From assembly GCA_036509215.1 (NCBI GenBank), contig DATCGA010000700.1, positions 1 through 12,025 of the forward strand: 12,025 nt of DNA, read 5' to 3'. The DNA is from Trebonia sp036509215. GTDB lineage: Bacteria > Actinomycetota > Actinomycetes > Streptosporangiales > Streptosporangiaceae. The notes under the pieces are model-generated. The model was given only the letters and a program-made list of their open reading frames with translations. It was not told where the DNA came from and did not search any database. The translations under genes and the position numbers were made by a program. This document shows, in pieces, positions 7,648-12,025 of the stretch. The first letter of the stretch is position 1. Each line of letters opens with the position of its first letter.

Positions 7648-8150
7648 TTGGTCTCCTTGAGCATGCGGGCGAGGGCGGCCAGGCCGCGGGAGGTGGCTGA
7701 CTTCACGGTGCCGCGGCTGACGCCCATTGCCCGGGCCGCCTGGTCCTCGGTCATGTCCAGGTAGTAGCGGAGGACGACGGCCTCGCGCTGTCGCGCGGGC
7801 AGCCGCCGGATCGCGACCAGGACCTGGCTGTTGACCTCGCCCAGGATGGCGAGGTCCTCGGCCGAGGCGGTGTCCCTGGGCGCGTCGAGGGTGATGCCCT
7901 GGCGACGGAACCGGACCCGGTGCACCGACCGGCAGCCGTTGAGGACGCTGGTGCGGAGGTAGCCGAGGGCGTTGTCCTGGTCCTCCAGGCTGGCCGGAAG
8001 CTTTTCCGTGGGTAGTTGCACGCCCTTAAAGATGCTGGGGTCGTTGAAAGGTTGCCCCAGTTCACCACAGACAATGACAGCACCGAACTCGGGGACGCGC
8101 AGGCGGGCCTGCCCGGATGAGGGGAGGCCGGACGGACTGGGCAGGGGCAC
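7644..8150 (-). CDS. SigE-family (ECF-like) sigma factor lacking most of sigma region 2, probably 5'-truncated
   Basis: Residues from about 56 on match small SigE-family sigma-70 proteins: end of region 2 (EDQDNALGYLRTSVLNGCRSVHR, 56-78), linker, and region 4 with a helix-turn-helix (LPARQREAVVLRYYLDMT, then ARAMGVSRGTVKSATSRGL; about 118-157). Residues 1-54 match nothing I recognise and replace the usual region 2 (core polymerase binding and -10 recognition). Codons 24-52 are rich in A/T third positions (GGT, ATT, TGT, CAA, TTT, CTA, CTT), unlike the rest. GTG 8150 has no clear SD; an in-frame stop lies further upstream, at the reductase C-terminus. No missing N-terminus is found in the other two frames. 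Most likely a truncated, inactive gene that still drives coupled translation of the downstream membrane protein; a dedicated region-4-only regulator is an alternative. Confidence 0.7.
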   Translation of the reverse strand: MPLPSPSGLPSSGQARLRVPEFGAVIVCGELGQPFNDPSIFKGVQLPTEKLPASLEDQDNALGYLRTSVLNGCRSVHRVRFRRQGITLDAPRDTASAEDLAILGEVNSQVLVAIRRLPARQREAVVLRYYLDMTEDQAARAMGVSRGTVKSATSRGLAALARMLKETK

Positions 8151-8195
8151 CGGTCCGTTCGAGATGACGGGGTTGAATTTATTTTTGGATTGAAG
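7998..8195. other. AT-rich, codon-atypical segment at the sigma/ssuE boundary
   Basis: About 200 bp spanning the 5' end of the sigma gene and the last codons of ssuE, including runs such as GAATTTATTTTTGGATTG (8176-8193). The sigma homology stops at its left edge and the reductase homology ends at its right edge (last residues TSIQK). No transposase remnant, terminal repeat or tRNA end is seen. Interpreted as a recombination scar. Confidence 0.45.
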
Positions 8196-8688
8196 TCTTC
8201 ACGAGCGGGGCGGCGGTGGCGGACCATTTCGCGACGGCGGCGTCGAGGTCGGCCAGCTCGGGCTCGGTGACGTAGAGGCCGCGGGCGGGGACGGTCGCGC
8301 CCAGCTCGACCAGGACCGGGCGCAGGTGCACCTCGACCGCGAGCAGGTGGCCCGCCCAGCCGCCGGTCATGACCGGGACCGCGGTGAGGCCGGCCAGGCC
8401 GTTGCTGCCGTAGCGGTCGAGGAACGCCTTGAGCAGGCCGGTGTAGGCGGCCTTGTAGGTCGGCGAGGCGAAGATCGCGATGTCGGCCGCGGCGACCTCG
8501 GCCGTCAGCCGGGTCAGCTCCGGATCGGTCCAGTCGAACAGCCGCGGCGCGTGCTCGGCCAGGTCGATGACCAGGCGGTCGGCGCTCTCGCCGATCTCCT
8601 TGGCCAGCGCGTCGGCGACGGCCTGGGCGACGCCGTGGGTGCGCGAGTTCGGCTTGGGGTTGCCGGTGACGACGGCGATTGTGGTCAT
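8179..8688 (-). CDS. ssuE: NAD(P)H-dependent FMN reductase, SsuE type
   Basis: Flavodoxin-like reductase (169 aa) that makes reduced FMN for the monooxygenase encoded just upstream. The N-terminal phosphate-binding loop VVTGNPKPNSRT (residues 6-17) fits the flavodoxin-like FMN site, and ASPTYKAAYTGLLKAFLDR is the hallmark SsuE segment; LRPVLVELGATVPARGLYV is also typical. ATG 8688 overlaps the ssuD stop as ATGA, so the two-component system is translationally coupled. A longer upstream reading in this frame would lie inside ssuD and is rejected. The last residues (VKTSIQK) fall in AT-rich DNA and may not be ancestral, but the fold is complete. Confidence 0.93.
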   Translation of the reverse strand: MTTIAVVTGNPKPNSRTHGVAQAVADALAKEIGESADRLVIDLAEHAPRLFDWTDPELTRLTAEVAAADIAIFASPTYKAAYTGLLKAFLDRYGSNGLAGLTAVPVMTGGWAGHLLAVEVHLRPVLVELGATVPARGLYVTEPELADLDAAVAKWSATAAPLVKTSIQK

Positions 8689-9809
8689 GATGCGGCCATC
8701 CGATCGGTCGGTTCTTGCGTGGCGGCGGGGTGCGTCGGGGTGAACGCGGCGATCGTCTGCGGCGCGCTTCCAGGCGGAGCCGGATGACGCCAGAGGCCCC
8801 TTTGCTCGAGGATTGGCAGCACTCCCTCGCCGAACCAGTATGCCTCCTCCAGGTGCGGGTAGCCGGAGAGGATGAACTCGGTGATGCCGGTCCTGGCGTA
8901 CTCCTCGATCAGGTCCGCGACCTCCTCGTGGCTGCCGACCAGGGAGGTGCCGGCGCCGCCGCGGACGAGGCCGACGCCGGCCCACAGACCGGGGTGGATC
9001 TCGAGGTCGCGCAGGCCCCGGCGCCCCCCGCTTTGGTGCAGCGCGCGCATCAGGTAGCCGGCCTGCCGCCAGGCCTCCTCGGAGGTGTCCCTGGAGATCG
9101 TGTGCAGGCGGATGCCGAGACGGAGTTTCCTGTTCTGCTTGTCTGCTTCGGCCTCGATCCAGCGGAGCTTGTCGTTGACCGCGGCTGGCGGCTCGCCCCA
9201 GGTCAGGTACACGTCGGAGTATTTGGCGGCGACCGGGCCTGCGGCCTTGCTCGAGCCGCCGAAGTAGACGTCGGGGACCGGGCCGGGGAGCCCGGCCAGC
9301 CTCGCGCCCTCGACGCTGAGGTGCTTTCCGTTTGCGGTGACGGTCTCGCCCCGCCAGAGGCGGGTGACGATGTCGAGGAACTCACCGGTGCGTTCGTACC
9401 GCTGGTCCTTGCCGAGGAAGTCGCCGTACGCGCGCTGCTCGGCCGACTCGCCGCCGGTGACGACGTTGAGCAGCAGGCGGCCCTGCGACTGGCGCTGGAA
9501 GGTCGAGGCCATCTGGGCGGACAGCGTGGGGCTGATCTGGCCGGGGCGGAACGCGACCAGGAACTTCAGCCGCTCGGTCACCTCGGCCAGCATGGCGCAG
9601 GTGAGCCACGCGTCTTCGCACCAGGTGCCGGTCGGGGTGAGCGCGGCCTCGAAGCCGAGCTGCTCGGCGCTGCGGGCGATCTGTCCCAGGTACTTGACCG
9701 ACGGCGGCCTGATCGCGCCGGCCGCGCCGGTCGCCACGCCGTGGCCGCCGCCGACGATGTCGCGGCCGTCGCCGTTGGTCGGCAGGAACCAGTGGAACCG
9801 CAGGGACAT
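8685..9809 (-). CDS. ssuD: FMNH2-dependent alkanesulfonate monooxygenase with shortened active-site loop
   Basis: Luciferase-like TIM-barrel monooxygenase releasing sulfite from alkanesulfonates, for sulfur scavenging. Length is 374 aa. Near-identical family blocks are FHWFLPTNGDGR, TPTGTWCEDAW (C64, E. coli C54), GIRLHTISRDT (H236, E. coli H228), WAGVGLVRGGAG (R283, E. coli R297) and LSGYPHLEEAY (Y317, E. coli Y331); E. coli numbers are from memory. Between EEAW (244-247) and EIHPGLWAG the protein has only 22 residues where E. coli SsuD has 44, removing most of the mobile lid. A Gly/Ala-rich insertion lies at residues 16-35. The C-terminal tail after residue 340 is low-complexity. ATG 9809 has AGAGG 9 nt upstream. 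It is coupled to ssuE; no ssuABC transporter is in the window, so uptake must be encoded elsewhere. Confidence 0.94.
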   Translation of the reverse strand: MSLRFHWFLPTNGDGRDIVGGGHGVATGAAGAIRPPSVKYLGQIARSAEQLGFEAALTPTGTWCEDAWLTCAMLAEVTERLKFLVAFRPGQISPTLSAQMASTFQRQSQGRLLLNVVTGGESAEQRAYGDFLGKDQRYERTGEFLDIVTRLWRGETVTANGKHLSVEGARLAGLPGPVPDVYFGGSSKAAGPVAAKYSDVYLTWGEPPAAVNDKLRWIEAEADKQNRKLRLGIRLHTISRDTSEEAWRQAGYLMRALHQSGGRRGLRDLEIHPGLWAGVGLVRGGAGTSLVGSHEEVADLIEEYARTGITEFILSGYPHLEEAYWFGEGVLPILEQRGLWRHPAPPGSAPQTIAAFTPTHPAATQEPTDRMAAS

Positions 9810-10027
9810 CGCTATGCGCCTCTCGCGTTGGCGGATCGGTAATGCCTACTTTTTCGATGGATTTAATATACATGAATCGGGACTGGCTTGCCGCGGCTGG
9901 CTTTGCCGGGGCGCGCCTGCCCGGCGACCGGCTGGAACCACAGTCTGGGCGGCCGCCCGGTTGGGGTCTGGCGATGTTCGCAAACCGGGGGGCGCGGCGT
10001 ATCGTCGCGATCATGAGGGTGCGGGAG
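9810..10027. promoter_or_regulatory. Divergent region between ssuD and the LldD-like gene
   Basis: 218 bp that should carry both promoters. The part at 9843-9878 is strikingly AT-rich (TTTTTCGATGGATTTAATAT..), with a -10-like TAATAT at 9864-9869, but no -35 at a fitting distance on either strand. The reading frame open from 9842 is not considered coding before 10028: it has no SD and no family similarity. Confidence 0.4.
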
Positions 10028-11452
10028 ATGCGGAAGCTCGTCCGGCTGCGGGCGGTACCGCTGGACGCTCAGGAGCGTCGGCTCCAGTCGTGCTACGACA
10101 TCGCCGACTTGCGGCGGGCGGCCAAGCGGCGGATCCCGCGGCCGGTGTTCGACTACGTGGACGGGGCGGCCGACGAGGAGATCGCGGTCGCGGCCAACGT
10201 GGCCGCCTTCCGTTCCTGGCGGTTCCTGCCCCGGGTGCTGGCGGGGGTGGCGTCGGCCGACACGTCGGCGCCGGTTTTCTCTTCGACGCTGCCGGTGCCG
10301 TTGGTGCTCGGGCCGACCGGGTACACGCGGATGCTGCACCCGGACGGGGAGATCGCAGGGGCGCGGTCGGCTGCGCGGCACGGGCTGCCGTACACGCTGT
10401 CGACGATGGCGACGACGGGGATCGAGGAGCTGCGGGCCAGCGTCACTGGCGTCGGGTCTGCGATCGCTAGCGCTTCTGGCGCTTCTGGCGCTTCTGGTGC
10501 CTCTGGTGCCTCTGCTGGCGGCGGGGCTGAGCTGTGGTTCCAGCTGTACCTGACCAGGGACCGGGTGCAGTCGTACGACCTGGTGGACCGGGCCGCCGCC
10601 GCCGGGTACACGGCCCTCGTGGTCACGGTGGACACGGTCGTGGCCGGCAACCGGTTGCGGGACTTGCGCAACGGCCTTTCCATCCCGCCTGAGCTCACGC
10701 TGGCGACGATTGCGTCGGTCGCTTCGCGGCCGTCGTACTGGTACCGGCTGCTGTCCGGGCCGGCGCTCGACTACTCCAACTTCGCCGGGCGGCCCAAGAC
10801 GACGATCAGGGAGACGGCCGACTTCTTCGACGCCGACCTCAACTGGTCCGACATCGAGGCGCTGCGCGCCCGCTGGCCGGGGAAGCTGCTGCTCAAGGGG
10901 CCGGTGGGACCGGCCGATGCGCGGCGGGCGATGGAGCTCGGGCTGGACGGGGTGCAGCTGTCCAACCACGGCGGGCGGCAGCTCGACCGGACCGTCGCCC
11001 CGGTGGACCTGATCGCGCCGGTCCGGGAGGCGGTCGGACCGTCGTTCACGGTGCTGGTCGACTCGGGCGTGCGGCACGGGGCGGACGTAGCGATCGCGCT
11101 CGCGCTGGGGGCCGACGCGGCCGTGCTCGGGCGCGCCTACCTGTACGGGCTGATGGTCGGCGGCGAGGCCGGGGTGGACCGGGCCCTCGAGCTGCTGAGC
11201 GGGCAGTTCCGGTCGACGATGCAGTTCCTCGGGATGACGTCGGTGGCCGAGCTGCGCAAGCACGGCACCGATCTGATTGCCCGCGCGGCGCCAGTGTTAC
11301 CGGTGGGGCGTAAGAGGCGCTTGAGGCGGCGTCAAGATCATCTATTCGAAAAACTTGGCGTTTCCGGGGCTATAGCACCGGAAACGCCATGTATCTTTCC
11401 GATCTGGGTGGTCGCGAGCGCTTGGCGGCAGGAGCGGTGGGGCTGGGGTTAG
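10028..11452 (+). CDS. lldD: LldD2-like FMN-dependent alpha-hydroxy-acid (L-lactate) dehydrogenase with internal linker and C-terminal extension
   Basis: TIM-barrel flavoenzyme oxidising an alpha-hydroxy acid, probably L-lactate, to the keto acid. Similar throughout to mycobacterial LldD2 as I recall it: DYVDGAADEE, LVLGPTGYTRMLHPDGEIAGAR, LSTMATTGIE, WFQLY, VDTVVAGNRLRDLRNG, LLLKG (K290), SNHGGRQLD with catalytic H314, and GRAYLYGLMVGGEAGVDRAL. Length 474 aa exceeds the usual roughly 400. About 20 extra residues (143-166, with (GAS)n) sit in the loop before WFQLY, and about 45 extra follow RKHGTDLIARA, ending RQERWGWG. ATG 10028 is preferred because AGGG lies 8 nt upstream; ATG 10013 lacks an SD. 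The 3' end overlaps the convergent protease gene by 3 bp and contains that gene's terminator. Exact substrate is not shown by sequence. Confidence 0.93.
   Translation: MRKLVRLRAVPLDAQERRLQSCYDIADLRRAAKRRIPRPVFDYVDGAADEEIAVAANVAAFRSWRFLPRVLAGVASADTSAPVFSSTLPVPLVLGPTGYTRMLHPDGEIAGARSAARHGLPYTLSTMATTGIEELRASVTGVGSAIASASGASGASGASGASAGGGAELWFQLYLTRDRVQSYDLVDRAAAAGYTALVVTVDTVVAGNRLRDLRNGLSIPPELTLATIASVASRPSYWYRLLSGPALDYSNFAGRPKTTIRETADFFDADLNWSDIEALRARWPGKLLLKGPVGPADARRAMELGLDGVQLSNHGGRQLDRTVAPVDLIAPVREAVGPSFTVLVDSGVRHGADVAIALALGADAAVLGRAYLYGLMVGGEAGVDRALELLSGQFRSTMQFLGMTSVAELRKHGTDLIARAAPVLPVGRKRRLRRRQDHLFEKLGVSGAIAPETPCIFPIWVVASAWRQERWGWG
10472..10516 (+). repeat. 9-bp tandem repeat (Ala-Ser-Gly)n inside lldD
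   Basis: Five units GCT/GCC-TCT-GGC/GGT (the last with GCT instead of Gly) at residues 149-163. It is frame-preserving and flanked by further Gly/Ala/Ser codons, making a flexible loop of about 24 residues. TCT and GCT codons are unusual in this GC-rich gene, suggesting recent slippage expansion. Confidence 0.9.
11356..11389 (-). terminator. Intrinsic terminator of the tricorn-type protease gene, inside the lldD 3' end
   Basis: A 12-bp perfect inverted repeat (arms 11356-11367 and 11378-11389) around a 10-nt loop that can add two more pairs. Read leftward it is followed by AGTTTTTCG, a classical T-tract, 59 nt after the protease stop. Read rightward the following TGTATCTTT is a poorer tract, so it may work both ways. 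Confidence 0.85.
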
Positions 11453-12025
11453 GGGCGGGGCGGGAGGGGCGGGCGACGCTTGCTCGGGCCGGTGGCCGGG
11501 TCGGGGAGCGGGGCCGGCGGGTTCTCCGCCAGCATCGCCAGCGCGCGGTCGACTCCCGCCTCGAGCTGCGGGTCGCGGCCGATGGCCCAGTCGTCGGGGG
11601 TGATCAGCACCTCGGTGTCGGGGTCGACGCCGTAGTTCTCGACCGACCAGCCGAAGTCGTTGAACCAGGTCGCGTACCTCGGGACGGTGATGTGGGTGCC
11701 GTCGACCAGCTCGTGGCCGTGGCCGTCGATGCCGACCACGCCGCCCCAGGTGCGGGCGCCGATGACGGGACCGAGGCCGAGGCTGCGGATCGCGGCGGTC
11801 ACGATGTCGCCGTCCGAGCCCGCGAACTCGTCGGTCAGCGCGACCAGCGGGCCGCGGGGCGCGTCGTGCGGGTAGCTGTAGGGGCGGAGCCGGCGCGGTA
11901 CCTTCCAGCCGGTGATCCGGCGGGCGAGCTTCTCGACGATGAGCTGCGAGGTGTGGCCGCCCCGGTTGCCGCGGACGTCGATGATCAGCGCCTCGCGGCC
12001 CATCTCGGTCCGCAGGTCGCGGTGG
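11449..12025 (-). CDS. Tricorn-type S41 peptidase, C-terminal 191 residues (5' end beyond the window)
   Basis: C-terminal catalytic part of a bacterial tricorn protease homologue (C-terminal-processing peptidase fold), a cytosolic enzyme thought to trim peptides. The visible reading is open to the window edge (HRDLRTEMGREA..), so Met at 12003 is internal. Diagnostic blocks: ALIIDVRGNRGGHTSQLIVEKLARR; DAPRGPLVALTDEFAGSDGDIV, where the Ser of AGSDGD is the expected nucleophile; GARTWGGVVGID; and WSVENYGVDPDTEV, whose Glu matches the family's active-site Glu as I recall it. The Ser-His pair from the earlier part lies outside the window, as would the propeller and PDZ domains. The C-terminus (PAPLPDPATGPSKRRPPLPPRP) is a Pro-rich tail. 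TAA 11451-11449 overlaps the lldD TAG on the other strand. Confidence 0.93.
   Translation of the reverse strand, partial: HRDLRTEMGREALIIDVRGNRGGHTSQLIVEKLARRITGWKVPRRLRPYSYPHDAPRGPLVALTDEFAGSDGDIVTAAIRSLGLGPVIGARTWGGVVGIDGHGHELVDGTHITVPRYATWFNDFGWSVENYGVDPDTEVLITPDDWAIGRDPQLEAGVDRALAMLAENPPAPLPDPATGPSKRRPPLPPRP

Noticed and set aside
8689..8985. Extended N-terminus of the FMN reductase into ssuD
   Set aside because: The flavodoxin-like domain begins at ATG 8688, which forms an ATGA overlap with the ssuD stop.
8161..9880. Insertion sequence or composite transposon around ssuDE
   Set aside because: No transposase, no matching terminal inverted repeats and no target duplication can be seen; only AT-rich boundaries.
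9842..10027. Extended N-terminus of the LldD-like protein from ATG 9842
   Set aside because: No SD, composition unlike the gene, no family match; AGGG before ATG 10028 and the start of similarity favour the shorter form.
9863..11263. 466-codon minus-strand frame opposite lldD
   Set aside because: Arg/Pro/Gln-rich antisense shadow; lldD has complete active-site motifs on the plus strand.

Overview
The window is very GC-rich DNA (about 70% or more, with G/C at most third codon positions). The gene content points to an actinomycete: a BMP-type nucleoside transporter beside cdd-deoA-add, a SigE-family sigma factor coupled to a membrane protein, an LldD2-like dehydrogenase and a bacterial tricorn protease. 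I cannot name the genus from sequence alone.

Region 1 (1-5964) is a nucleoside uptake and salvage locus. On the minus strand a BMP-family lipoprotein (2740-1577) is followed 16 nt later by a double ABC ATPase (1560 to beyond the left edge); permease genes are not in the window. Divergent to these, after a 189-bp spacer, lie cytidine deaminase, thymidine/pyrimidine-nucleoside phosphorylase and adenosine deaminase on the plus strand. Together they would import nucleosides, deaminate cytidine and adenosine, and phosphorolyse pyrimidine nucleosides.

Region 2 (5965-8150) holds a possible 48-residue membrane protein missing from length-limited gene calls, a 16-bp-stem terminator, a membrane-anchored propeller-like protein and, overlapping it by ATGA, a SigE-type sigma factor whose sigma-2 region is mostly missing. 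The sigma gene's 5' end lies in about 200 bp of unusually AT-rich DNA with poor codon bias, which looks like a recombination scar.

Region 3 (8179-9809) is ssuD-ssuE (alkanesulfonate monooxygenase and its FMN reductase), coupled by an ATGA overlap, minus strand. SsuD keeps its catalytic residues but lacks about 22 residues of the mobile active-site loop region.

Region 4 (9810-12025) has an LldD2-like FMN-dependent alpha-hydroxy-acid dehydrogenase (plus) converging on the C-terminal part of a tricorn-type S41 protease (minus, running off the right edge). Their stop codons overlap. The protease's terminator lies inside an unusual C-terminal extension of the dehydrogenase.

The most striking feature is shared: Cdd, DeoA and the LldD-like enzyme each carry a short in-frame tandem repeat coding for a flexible Gly/Ser, Gly/Ala/Ser or Pro/Arg linker, placed in a loop between conserved catalytic motifs. 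Cdd and DeoA share an identical 20-nt core. The cdd-deoA spacer is itself made of tandem repeats, one of which contains the cdd stop codon.
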